From Nakazawaea peltata (taxonomy: Eukaryota; Ascomycota; Pichiomycetes; Alaninales; Pachysolenaceae): a DNA stretch of 64,000 nucleotides. How positions within the stretch are numbered: the stretch's first letter is position 1; every line of letters starts with the position of its first letter. The notes under the pieces were generated by a model. The model did not search any database. It saw nothing but the letters and a program-made list of their open reading frames with translations, and was not told where the DNA came from. Of the stretch, positions 19,597 through 30,554 are shown piece by piece. The position numbers and the translations under genes are program-made. The DNA is taken from the NCBI GenBank assembly GCA_001599355.1, contig BCGQ01000001.1, positions 1,863,135 through 1,927,134 on the forward strand, in the 5' to 3' direction.

Positions 19597-22500
19597 CTTA
19601 AGCTAGTCTTGTGATAGTGATGAAGTATGAATTGTAAATTAGAGCCACAATAATAACTTGAGCCCACTTATCACGAATCTATATCAACTACCTATATCAC
19701 CAACCACTTCTAAATAGGGTATCAAAAAGAATATATAGTTCAAATGAGATTTGGTATCAGGAGTAAAATGTCTTTGGTCCTCCCCTGTTTATTTTTTTTT
19801 GTTGTTCACAAGATCTGAAAGGATTTATTTTAGATAACGCTGCTGCTTGTTAATTTCCATAAAGAGATGCATTGGTGCCCCTTTGATCGTAGAAAAGAAA
19901 CGAAACAAATTACTTTTGGTGTTCAAAGTGCGACATTAGGCTTGGATTAGACACGAATGCACTACAAAAATTGGGCTAAGGGGGGAAAAGCCAAGGATTA
20001 TGCGCCGATTTTTAGAGTACGCCAACTTAGTTCCATTTTGAGACTATTTTTTTTTTTTAGCTTCGAAGATGGCATGGGTTAAAAGAAGCTAAAAGGTTTG
20101 AGTCGCGTCTGAAGATATTAAACTACACAGACTAAGACCCACTGGGTATGATCCATTACACCAATTATGGAGTCTTCTGACAACTCTCTTTTAGGGCAAT
20201 GCCCTGGAATTTCGCCTTCTTGGAACTACGTCCCAACTGCATAGAATTTAAGTTTTTTTTATTAAAATCTGAAGCACGTGCTTAGCTTAAAGTGAAAAAC
20301 TTAGGGACCACGCGCAAGAGAAGCATTAATTACTATTCGAAATCGGGTGTATGATGTGGAACATTTATTCCGTTCTCTTATGTAGGATGTAATGTCAAAT
20401 ATTCCGTTTCTAAGCAGGTACCTAAGTGTTCTGAGAACAAGAAGTCAGAACATCGATAAGATTAAATTGATCTCGGTTGCACTACTGTAGATTACAGAAA
20501 GGAAAGCAGGTGCGCTGAACATGTGATAATCAGTTGATAAATATTTGAATGTGGAATATTTAGTATCTGACACACTACTAATGAATTCATATTTTAAGAG
20601 TAGTGTTAGTGAGGGGATTTTGTATTTAAAGTCTAGTCTAGTCTCAAGCTTACCTTACTTAGAGGTTATACACACCGGGAGACTTAATCATTGATACGGT
20701 ATTTCGGGATCCGATGTATAGTTTCTACTGTGTTCCGTTTCACTATATCTCTTTGCTTCATCTTCGCAAGTGTAATTTCTAAATCCTCCGAAGGTGTGTG
20801 CTAGACATCCTCCCAAAGTACCTTTCTCCAAGAATCTTCCTAACTCGCATTTACTTTCTTCCGTTCCTGAGCAAAATATCATTTCCCTTTTCAACCTCTT
20901 CTCATCTCATCTCTGTCTCGCTGCACTTTTTCGCTACAGTAACAATATTAAAAACTCGCAGTAGATTGGAAATGTTGCATACATTTTGCAAAGCACTGAA
21001 AATAGGCTTGGTTGACTAAGTTTTACTAACAGGGATGTTTGAGATGCTACCTATCCATGTAATCCAACGTAATTACCACCTCTGTTTTCCCGTATTTACT
21101 CAACTAATACATTTCTGATCTGCTGCTTCCTTCCGCTGAAAAATTGGCATTTCTTTTATGGGCTGGCTGTTTTTTTTAGGAGAGATCTTCGCTTGTACAC
21201 GCATGGCCTAGAAACAATTTACAATTTTATTATTTGACCTCCTCTTCATTTGCGAATATCCTTGTTCAAGATGGAAAACCCCGGTAACTCTTCCTGAGCT
21301 GACTAACCATCAAGTCATCTATGACAACTCTAGTCTCTTTTGGGATTATTCCTTCTCATGCCACACCTCCGTCTTCTGTAATATTAATTCTCACTCTATA
21401 TGCAGCGCATTTCTTCATTTCATTCCGTATTGAGGCAATATAGAGCTTAAAGCTTCTCAAACTCACAAAATAAGTGCGAGCGAAAATAAAAAGCCCCATA
21501 TAGATGAGATTTTACGCATCTAAAAAAATCTACCCAACCGATATTACATAAAGATATTAGAAAATAAATGCTTTTTTTCGTCTAATATTGCTGAAGTGAG
21601 AAAAGAACAACCGACTGCGGGACTTAGTGAATCTCCGACTTTACTTATTTTTGCTTTCATCTTGGGGCTATATCCGCAATCAAATTTGAGAATAATCCAA
21701 GTCCAGCATCTCACAAGACCCGTTCAGGGTTGTTCGAGTCTCTCAGAGAGACCTCCATCTCTTCTCATTGTGAGACATGAATTTCTGATTCTTCTCCCTG
21801 CAGTAAAATGACCTTCTAACGTGATGTTCTTTTAAATTGTTGAGTCAAACTGACACCAGTGATGTCTGTTTTGGGAATTAAGTTTCCCAATCAAAAAGGT
21901 TCATTGAGAGAGATTGTCCCATAAAGGTCAAAAACCCTTCTCTTAACCGGACATGCATAATATCTGCCGATTGATTTTTAGTAGGAAAATCTTTTTTTTT
22001 TTTTTTTTTTTTTGCGGATAATGAAGGCCAATCTGTTAAAACCAAGCAGGGAAAGAGAAGTTTTTTCAATTGTTCGCATTCTTTCGGATATCAACAAGTA
22101 ATTTTTATTCAAAATTTGTAGCATTACATGATTATTACATTTCCTTTATTTCGGTCAATAATCGAGCGAAGACTGCGAAGCTAGAAGAAAATTCGTAGAC
22201 CCGATTGAAAGTTGGCAGCAGTGTCTCATTCTCAATCCACAAAAAAGATATGGTACAATTAAACTTTACCTCCCCATTAGTCTCATTACCTTTTTAAAAC
22301 CTTATTTTAGCATTTTGTTCGCACTCACTCAATCCCTGCTGTAATTATGTAAAAATACTTCAAATAAACAAACGAGCTGTCCAGTCTTGATTAAAACTCC
22401 GAATTTACCTCAATTTTTTGCAGTCATCTATTATTTCGGTGGCACAAACCCTCTCAAAACCGGACACTCGTGAGATTGTGCTGCACAACAACTTTAAAGA

Positions 22501-23045
22501 CAATAGAGCGTTAAGGAAAAAATCGAGATATTACACTAATGTTGTTGTTTTTTCTAGATTCTAGGTTCTAATAACGCACCCTTGCGGAAATCAACAAACA
22601 ATCCTCTTCAAACAAAAAGTACTTTCAAATGAGTATTATTTCCGCTTTTGGACTAAAATTGTCTCTTTAATAGGATAATAGAACTCGTATAATTTATTTT
22701 GCATTGAAGAAGTAAAGATAAAGTGGCATCGAAAGGTAATATCTTTGGCATCCGGAGATATTCATGCAATAAACCCAAACAAAAGGGTAAAAAATAATTT
22801 TAGATGAGTATCCCCAATGGGACAGCCAACTGCAGTTCACTTATCCAGGTAATTTAGGATTCCAATTTTATATATATACTACTTTAAATCCTCTCTAATC
22901 CGTCTCCGTTTCGCATTGAAACATCTAGCTCTTGTTTATTTCGTTAACACCCCCAATCGGCAATTTAATTCTTAAAGCTGACATCTGGTAGGAAACTCAA
23001 TATAGCAAAAAAGGGGAGACTCGGCATATTGGTGATTTCTACAAA
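19597..23045. other. 3.4-kb divergent non-coding spacer
   Basis: The spacer separates the MNN1-type gene and the GPI-type protein gene. It contains a 22-base T run (21992-22013), a CACGTG E-box inside the palindrome AAGCACGTGCTT near 20275, and a TATA-like TATATATAC about 170 bp before the wall-protein ATG. Short ORFs (for example 20688-20882, minus, Cys-containing, 64 aa from ATG) have no recognisable similarity. No RNA gene is seen. Confidence 0.5.
21992..22013. repeat. Homopolymer T run (22 bases)
   Basis: Uninterrupted T22 in the long divergent spacer; a nucleosome-excluding tract in yeasts and also a place where sequencing length may be uncertain. Confidence 0.85.
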
Positions 23046-24662
23046 ATGTTGTTAAGGAATTTCTTTGGGTTGGCCTTTTTGACTTCTGTGGCATTCGCTA
23101 TCGAATATCAGTTTTATCAGAAGAAAGCAGATTTCCAAAGGACTCCATTATTAAAAAGAAATTATATTCAAGTTACCGATGAAATTTCTGTGAGCACATC
23201 AGCAGTTGGGTTGACATCCACTGTTGTCATTGATATCGATTATGACTATAATATCACTGTATATGGTTATGTTGTGTCGCCGTCTTTCGACTTGGAACTG
23301 GGTGACTATGGTTACACAGTCGTTGCTGAATTTGATGAAGCTTCGGATTTAGAAGATAATCTCGACAAATGGCAGTTTGTGTCTATCGCTGATGATGGAC
23401 CAAGAGTATTGTTGACACCTGATTGTTCTAATCTTTTCACTATGTTATCTTCGGAGACAGGAGAAGAATTGGGATATGATGTTTGTTACTCTATCAATTC
23501 TTTGGCTGCTGAGTTTGATCTTTCGTCTGGTTCTTCTTCAGGATCTGAGGAAGGTAGCAGCACTAATACAGCTACTGGTACAGGGACTACTGAGGCTACT
23601 GGCACAGAGGCTACCGGTACTGGTGCTACCGAAGCTACTGGTACTGGTGCTACCGAGGCTACTGGCACCGAAGCCACCGGCGCTACTGGTACAGCAGAAA
23701 CTGTTTCAGAAACAGAGGTTATTATCACCACTGATTTGACCACTACAACCGAGACTGTTAAGTGTGCTATCTGCACTGGTGAGGAAACAACCTATTACAT
23801 CTTCACTACTACTGAGACCGTCTCTGGTACGGTAACAGAAACTGTCACCGTTCCGTGTGCTACCAAGACAGGTTATCCTGTCACTGAGCCAACCGATGCA
23901 GTCATTTACACTGTTTATGTTACTGTTGAGGAGGATGTCACTGTTACGACGACTGTGCCTTGTGATATTACTCCTTCGGGTCTCATGGCTGCTAACACAA
24001 CCCCGGCCGAAGTTGCCACTACCGAAGCCCCAGAGGCTCCAGAAGAAATTTTGTCAACTGGTGCTAACGGCGAGGTTTACGGAATTGCTGAATCTACAGA
24101 TGCTGAAGGTAATACCGAATATAGCACAATTGCTACTTATGCACCAGCTCAAATGGTCTCATTAACTACTGGAACAGGAGGTGAGATTTACGCTATTGCA
24201 CAAACAACCGATAGTGCTGGTAACACAATTCCAACTACGTTTGGAACTTACAACCCAGCAGCAGAGACAACAGAAGGTGCTACTGCTGCTGTTGCTGCTG
24301 CTTATACCACAACTTTGACCACTTCAGTAGTGCCAGTTACAACTACTAATGCAGAGGAAACCGAGACATCGAGCACTGAAGAGGCTACAGCTGCATCTCC
24401 GTTCGTAACATCCACATCTGTTGAGAGTACAACGCCTACAAGTGAATCTTCAGAGACTTCTGAAACATCACCAATGTCTTCTGAAGCTACTTCTGCTGAG
24501 ACTCCTACGTCAGAAACCTCCACATCTGAAGCATCGACTTCCGCTTCAGGTCTGGAGTCAACTGGTTCCTCCGTTTTAGAAGGATCTGCCAGTGGCAGAG
24601 TCTCGGAAACACCTCTTCTTATCAGTGTCTTGGTGGCATTGTTAACATTTGTCTCCTTCTGA
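23046..24662 (+). CDS. Ser/Thr-rich GPI-type cell-wall protein
   Basis: 538 aa secreted protein. The signal peptide is residues 1-18 ('LLRNFFGLAFLTSVAFA'). A probable Kex2 site (KR) lies near residue 38. A folded N-terminal region runs to about 165. A tandem ATGTGATE-type repeat (about 180-220) and cysteine-bearing Thr-rich blocks ('VKCAICTGEETTYYIF') follow. A 32-residue unit occurs twice ('LSTGANGEVYGIAESTD' and 'LTTGTGGEIYAIAQTTD'). A Ser/Thr/Glu-rich spacer leads to a C-terminal hydrophobic tail ('PLLISVLVALLTFVSF') preceded by small residues, a GPI-attachment signal. Known wall mannoproteins have this plan. The N-terminal domain is not one I recognise. Confidence 0.8.
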   Translation: MLLRNFFGLAFLTSVAFAIEYQFYQKKADFQRTPLLKRNYIQVTDEISVSTSAVGLTSTVVIDIDYDYNITVYGYVVSPSFDLELGDYGYTVVAEFDEASDLEDNLDKWQFVSIADDGPRVLLTPDCSNLFTMLSSETGEELGYDVCYSINSLAAEFDLSSGSSSGSEEGSSTNTATGTGTTEATGTEATGTGATEATGTGATEATGTEATGATGTAETVSETEVIITTDLTTTTETVKCAICTGEETTYYIFTTTETVSGTVTETVTVPCATKTGYPVTEPTDAVIYTVYVTVEEDVTVTTTVPCDITPSGLMAANTTPAEVATTEAPEAPEEILSTGANGEVYGIAESTDAEGNTEYSTIATYAPAQMVSLTTGTGGEIYAIAQTTDSAGNTIPTTFGTYNPAAETTEGATAAVAAAYTTTLTTSVVPVTTTNAEETETSSTEEATAASPFVTSTSVESTTPTSESSETSETSPMSSEATSAETPTSETSTSEASTSASGLESTGSSVLEGSASGRVSETPLLISVLVALLTFVSF

Positions 24663-27600
24663 TAAGATTTATTGATACCCCACGATTTACGTCTCCACTT
24701 TCAATTCTCAGCTTTCAAATTCGCATTCATCATCACTTTTTACGACTTTCACTCATTCTTCAAGTAATTACTTGGTATTTATTGCCCTTTATTTTCGGAT
24801 CCAAATCATCACTACAGAAGCCTCATCTTGCAAACTATCCCACATTTTTTGGGGGAACTAACCCCCCGCACGCAAAGATGAGTTCCTTCAGTTTTCGCTG
24901 TCTCTCTTTATATTCATCTCTTATACCGTTCCTACTATTTTCCTTCTGCATCCAAAAGGGGTAACAGGACCCACCATCCCAAATCCCAGAACGGACCATT
25001 TTTTTGTAACTTTTTTGACTTAGGTGATCAGAACTAAAATCATCATATTCATCAGACAAATCATACAATACTTTCATTTGATTCCGATGCCTAACAAGGC
25101 TACAAGCGGACCTTTAGATTTTTATTCAAATCTTGTTTTTACTTTCTTTTTTATTTTATTTTTATTTTTATACAGCTGATGATCTTAACGGGTGGTTCTG
25201 ATTTCCTTTATCAGAATACTCACAAAAAATGGATATGGATCAAAATCGAATCCATAATTTCCTGTTGCTAGGCTTTATGCCTTACTTAGTCTCGAAAAAA
25301 TGCTCGAGAATCTTTATACTTTAATTTCTAGGGGGATGGTTATACATCAGGGGTGATTGAGAACAGCGCTTTATCTCCGGAAGAAAGGCGAGTAAGGAAT
25401 ATAATACTCTTGAAGTATCCTCATACCCTAATTTATGATTTACAAATAATTGCTTAAATCGAACTTGACTTAATTTGCATCACAATACTTTTATGAGCTG
25501 TAGTAGTGTAGAATAAACTCTTAGATGTTGCAGCACTTCATGTGGATGAGGTATTATTTGATTAAAGGTGGGTATTCAAAAAGACATATGCCAACATAAT
25601 TGTCATCTTGGCTAAAAGCAGTCAATTATAGAGTCCTCCCCCCGAATGCAGTAAAGAATTACACCAAATATTTTGGATTGCTGAAGATTTAACCAGGCAT
25701 GATTGGGCTGCCTGAATAAAGTAGTACTAGTCAAGAAAAACTCCGTAAATATCTGAGTTTCCTTTGACGGTATTTGGAGGATTCAAACAGCAGCTTAAGT
25801 AGAGTCGACCCAACAAATACTCCAATATTCAACAATTCAAGAGCCCGTCGATCAGCGTCAATCAGGCCATATAGTTATGATAAACAATCTAGTGGGATGT
25901 GGCAAGGTCATGATGGGCTGCGATGATTATAGTGATGCCGTAAGAAAATCAGTATTTTAGGAGTAATATTATTTGACAAGGCGCAAGTTGAGTTTTGAAG
26001 AACTCCTGCCAACACTAAAACTATTGAAAATCTTTACAAACTGTCTCTCTTATTCTGAGGAAAAAATAAATCCATACTTTACTTCTAAGCCTGAGGAGAT
26101 GCGATGATCATCTGTATATAAGTCGAACTTGGTTGCGTTAGCGGTTAGTCCTTGATCTACAAATACAATTGTCAAGCATCTTTTAAGGTTAAATATTATT
26201 TGTGAAAAAGGCAAACCCGCAGATTATTTAGTCCCTCAGACGTTCAGAAAAGGGAGAAAGGGACCCTAATGCAAGAGATCTTAATTAAGGTATTTGAGTG
26301 ATGTAGCCTAAACCATCAAGAAAGTTTAAGCACTTCTTACAGCCAAAATACCTCAATTGGATGACAGTATTCCTTCAAAGTCATTAAGTCCCACAGCACT
26401 TGCATCCGGTTCTTCAGACTGTTATTATCTATCCTATAAGGGATAAGTGAGCTTTTTCTCTCTTATTCACTGCGCATCACCGCATCAACTAGCATAATAA
26501 AAAAAAAAGTTCTTAAGTAGATCTTTCCCGAAACTTGTGGTCGCTTTTTTCTGTTCTGAGAACTTCGATAACAAGAATAAGAATCGACGAAAGGTGATGT
26601 GAAGCCATAGAATAGACTTCAGTAGAAAGAATCAAATAAACTTTAATTCTGTTCGGTTATATTCTCCATCCTGTTGTCATTAGCTCATGTTGGTGTCGGT
26701 GTAGAGCATAGAGCACCTCACTTTTGACAGACACTCTATATACCCTCAGGTTCTTCTCTTAGCGACAAATTTTCTAATTCAGCTGGAATGCGCACTCTCA
26801 ATTTCTAGTGTTAGCGGAGTAGTTTTCTCCCAATATCGAACAATTCCTATTTTCCCTTTACGGTGCATTGTCAACGAGATGCAGAAGAGAAATCTATAGA
26901 TTTCCTAATCGAGAATTTGTCGTGCATACCCAATGTTAGGAGGACAAGTAAAGGCGCAAGCCACAGAAACCCTCTGAAAACAGCGTCCAGTAAAGGTTGG
27001 AAAATCAGAACAACTTAGACGGAGCGGCATTTCAGTCTTGCTTCTTGCTATTCGCCAAAAAAAGTAGTTGGGAGCTCTAGAAATTGCAAGCCCCTAAATG
27101 TGCATTGTTCCTTAAAATTTGAAATACATAGGGACAACTGCCCCTGGGTCCTAGCACCGGCATTTCATTTTTATAAGACCACCAAAAACTTTATTTCATA
27201 CTCCAGGATCTCTATCACCAGAAATGGAGTAACCCATAGCAGGAAACTCTATTGGATTCCGAGAACTGTATTGAATCTGAGAGCAGTGCCGGAGAATTTT
27301 TTTTTTCTTCTACTTGAGTGGCTAAGTTCGAACATTTTGGGGACGCAACATCTGCGTATGATGTCTGATAATCGGTTTTTTGTCAAAATGGCGGGTGTTC
27401 GCAGTATGTTTTAGATCATACATTTAATAGCATTTATGAACCCTCAATAAATTGTTAAAATCGAGCATGCCGAAAATTAAGAAGAAGAACGTAAAGGAGC
27501 ATACATTCTTCTGCTCTCTGCCCCTCTGTTAGCCTGTAGTTTTTTCATCACCGCGCATATTTTTTCCCACAGCATTAACCACTCCAAGGACCCTCACGGA

Positions 27601-27834
27601 ATAATTGTATTGGGTAGTCAGCTGCAGTAACATACACAAGCACCATCTTCACCAGTAACAATAACGAAGGGATACTTCTCGTATAAATTCATAACCATAC
27701 TATCGACTGCTGAATCAACTCATGAGGTTCAAAGAGTGTTAAACACCTCGTAAAATAGTTATAGAGCACGCAATTAAAACTTGTTACGGAAATACAACCT
27801 AAAAACTACAAGATTACAAAGATGGTTCGTAGGA

Positions 27835-28033
27835 GTGGCACCTATGGTGCACATAGTCCCTCGCCACCTTGATCTCAGTGCCTTGATTATCACTCATGTC
27901 ATAATGAGTACCTGAGTACCATTTAATTAGACCCGATTAGGAAATGTTAGTGAAACTGGAGTTCAAGACATTGGATGTCACCTTCCCTGTGTGAGTCAAA
28001 CAGGATTGGTTGATATAGCAATGTGCACCATAG
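27835..28033. other. Hairpin-rich block, candidate structured RNA
   Basis: GTGGC (27835-27839) pairs with GCCAC (27863-27867), enclosing a CTATG/CATAG hairpin (27842-27846 and 27852-27856). ACTCAT/ATGAGT and CCTGT/ACAGG (27986-27990, 28000-28004) hairpins follow. CTATGGTGCACAT (27842-27854) has a perfect 13-bp inverted copy at 28021-28033. GTTCAAGAC at 27961-27969 matches the pol III B-box core GWTCRANNC. I could not match it to U1-U6, SRP, RNase P/MRP or U3. Strand is undetermined. Confidence 0.3.
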
Positions 28034-28429
28034 AATAGCAGTCTAAAAACTGGGCTACTTAGATTCTCAGACCCCAGTAACTCAAAAACTCACACCCATG
28101 CAGAGCGAAAAATCAATACAAGATCAATATGCCTTCCCCTGTTTGTCTCAGTTTTCCCAACAATCATCTCTGTGGCTTACTCATTCTCCGTATGTTCTGA
28201 AAATTCTAAATTCTCGTTCTCTTATGCAATGCTGATCACGACTATTGAAAATCTGTTGTTTAAAACTTTATTATTTCTGTTTAATTTCTTTTTTTAGATT
28301 TCCTTTTGAGAGAAAATTGTTAGATTTTCAGCATTGAAAGGCCTTTATACGTCAATCAAATTAAGAAATATGAGAGAGTTGTTCCCGTTCCTAAAGGCTC
28401 CTGAACTTTATTAATTGTCTCTTGTTAAT

Positions 28430-28459
28430 GCAGATGCAGACGCAGACGCAGATGCAAAC
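28430..28459. repeat. Hexamer repeat GCAGAY, 5 units
   Basis: GCAGAT, GCAGAC, GCAGAC, GCAGAT, then GCAAAC in direct succession. Confidence 0.8.
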
Positions 28460-28922
28460 ATTTAGATTTGATGATAGGGGGAGCATTTACCAGAGTTTAA
28501 TTGTTCCTTTGAAAAGAAAAGGATAAACCACATCATATATAAAGGTAAACCATTATCTTCATCGAGCAGATCCATTAAAATAGCTCACCACCTATACGGA
28601 AAAGTTATCTTGGTGTATTTAACCATTAAGTCTTTGAGTTGGAAACCTTAAGATAATACTTTCCCAATACAGCAAGAATTTAACCTCATTTGCACAATAG
28701 CCAAAACTGAAATTTACCATACTTTAACTTAGGCAACCTTACATAAGATAACGGTTCGGCTATTCCAGAATTTGAATGACTTTTCTTCATTGTTGGAATA
28801 ATTTTCATAAGGATTGAGTCGACTACTATAGCAACATCGTTATTGTGATCTGGAACTTAATCGGCATTTTGCGGTATCCCCAAAACGCTTTGAAGACATA
28901 TAATTAGCTTGAAATTTCCAAT

Positions 28923-30554
28923 ATGAGCACCATTTCAGAATCGGATCTTACATACTTGGATCAAACACACGATTCCAACATGTTCACTCAAGACTCAAAC
29001 GCTCCTCAACTTCCATATTACATGCCAGATCAACAGACCTTAGTGCAGTTACTGCGCAGAAAGAGAAGTACCATCAGAAGGAGTTCACTGGTCAACAAGA
29101 CATCATTCAAAGCCCAAGGAAGACCTTTAGCTCTGCAGACAAAGGTGAGATTCACTCTTGTTGAGAGTCTTGGAGCCTTATACAAAGAGTTGGTTCCTAG
29201 CCCTACAAGACAAAACATGGATATCTTGAAAGTGGGTTCCGACAGAATAGACGAAAGCATGAAAGAGATGGAGTGTTCTGAGAAACCATTCTTAAGCATT
29301 AAGCCTCTGCTCTTTATAGACAATAATGGCGGGTCCAAGTCGAGTTCATCTGCACCTTCAAACATCACCGTTTTCGATTCCATTGACGACCTGATGAAAG
29401 GATTATTTGATTTGAAAGAGTACACTCTTTTGAGAGTGACTCGTGCCGCAGCCACCGAACCTTCTGGGACTAAATTATTGAAAGTTGAGAGTGCAATGCC
29501 TGGAAACAGACATCTCAATGATGATGAATACGATGAGAATGTAACTTTGGAGGAATTGAAACAAGAAGATGTACTGTTAGGAAAGGTTGGGGATAGACCA
29601 ACACCTACTTTCCTCAAGAAGAAGGTTGCCAGACCAAGATACAAATCGGGTATGAGAATTTATGTATTGCCAAGGGTTGCTAATGTTGTATTTTACTTTG
29701 AAGAGAGAATGTTGAAGCGTGATTTATTGAAGAATGTTTTGAATTTGGAAGACGATGAAAGAACTGTCTTTTGTGCTTTTGATCCATCTACCGTTCTTTC
29801 TGAAATTGATAAATTGAGTTATCAAAGAAAGTCAATAGCGGAGGTTTATCAATTCCAAGCTCAGGCATTGATGAGTGAATCTGATACGTTAATTGAGGCC
29901 CCACAAGAGAAGATTCGTGCTAACTCTGAAGTTATGGATCTCTATATTAAGAAATCTCCTGCTTCAGAAGCTGTGGAAACCGAGCAATTAGTAGATGATT
30001 TCCACCCTCTTATGAACAATGCACACAGTCATAGTCTTCCGGATCTTAAATTCTTGACGGCACCATCATTGTTGGATGATGAGCCTCCTGCTTTATTAAG
30101 AGAGGATGAAGAGACCGAATTATCGGATGTTCCTTCTTCGGCTGCTACAACAGGATTTATCAAACAAACTCATTACTTTGATCAAGCTAAGATATTCAGC
30201 CCTCAATTTGAGTCTTTATCCAACTCCCCAACTTCTCTGCCTGTTACTGAGAACATCACCCAACAATACTATAGCATGCTCCAAGGTATTTCGAACTCTA
30301 ACTCGGAATATCTCTCACAGCAACTTGTGCAACCACAAATCACTCAAAATCCACTCAGCTTGCAACTTGGAACTGCCGGACAACTCTCTTGCAACACAGT
30401 GGACACTAATCTGTTTTTGACCCCACTCTCACAATCACAGCAACTGTTGCTTCAACAACAACTGCCTTTGTGGATGAATGATTACTATACTGCTAATACG
30501 GTAAGCGGAACGGGAACTGGTTTCCCATACTTCGCATTCCAAGATATGGACTGA
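28923..30554 (+). CDS. Unrecognised protein with Gln-rich C-terminus, possible regulator
   Basis: 543 aa from the ATG at 28923. Residues about 40-75 are basic ('LLRRKRSTIRRSS'). Residues about 75-300 look folded, with hydrophobic/charged alternation ('ALQTKVRFTLVESLGALYKEL', 'RYKSGMRIYVLPRVANVVFYF'), interrupted by an acidic linker. Residues about 300-540 are Ser/Gln/Leu-rich and disordered, ending '...FPYFAFQDMD'. I see no zinc finger, homeodomain, bZIP, membrane segment or signal peptide. The composition and the 4.3-kb and 3.8-kb non-coding flanks suggest a transcriptional regulator, but this is inference. The reading frame is clean and its codon use resembles neighbouring genes. Confidence 0.75.
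   Translation: MSTISESDLTYLDQTHDSNMFTQDSNAPQLPYYMPDQQTLVQLLRRKRSTIRRSSLVNKTSFKAQGRPLALQTKVRFTLVESLGALYKELVPSPTRQNMDILKVGSDRIDESMKEMECSEKPFLSIKPLLFIDNNGGSKSSSSAPSNITVFDSIDDLMKGLFDLKEYTLLRVTRAAATEPSGTKLLKVESAMPGNRHLNDDEYDENVTLEELKQEDVLLGKVGDRPTPTFLKKKVARPRYKSGMRIYVLPRVANVVFYFEERMLKRDLLKNVLNLEDDERTVFCAFDPSTVLSEIDKLSYQRKSIAEVYQFQAQALMSESDTLIEAPQEKIRANSEVMDLYIKKSPASEAVETEQLVDDFHPLMNNAHSHSLPDLKFLTAPSLLDDEPPALLREDEETELSDVPSSAATTGFIKQTHYFDQAKIFSPQFESLSNSPTSLPVTENITQQYYSMLQGISNSNSEYLSQQLVQPQITQNPLSLQLGTAGQLSCNTVDTNLFLTPLSQSQQLLLQQQLPLWMNDYYTANTVSGTGTGFPYFAFQDMD

Larger units (their letters stand above)
24663..28922. other. 4.3-kb gene-free region
   Basis: The largest gap in the window, between two + strand genes. 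An 80-codon minus ORF with ATG (25077-24835) has no recognisable features. It contains the hairpin-rich block at 27835-28033 and a hexamer repeat (28430-28459). Composition resembles other spacers. I see no long inverted repeats and no retroelement remains. It could be regulatory sequence for the gene at 28923, an RNA locus, or a centromere; the sequence alone does not decide. Confidence 0.5.

Noticed and set aside
20270-20285. AAGCACGTGCTT palindrome as a dedicated regulatory element
   Set aside because: It is a plausible bHLH (Cbf1/Pho4) site but a single CACGTG in 3.4 kb is expected by chance, so it is not listed as a feature.
20688-20882. Cys-containing 64-residue minus frame (about four Cys) in the MNN1/wall-protein spacer
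   Set aside because: Has an ATG but no signal peptide, similarity or support from context; length fits chance.
24835-25077. 80-codon minus ORF with ATG downstream of the wall-protein gene
   Set aside because: No recognised domain; just after another gene's 3' end and not different from chance frames.
27100-27414. 104-codon + strand frame in the long gene-free region
   Set aside because: Begins with GTG rather than ATG, has no recognisable domain or codon bias, and the region is otherwise non-coding.
27835-28033. Identity as RNase P/MRP, SRP, U1-U6 or U3 RNA
   Set aside because: The hallmark sequences of those RNAs that I recall are not present; kept only as a candidate unknown RNA.
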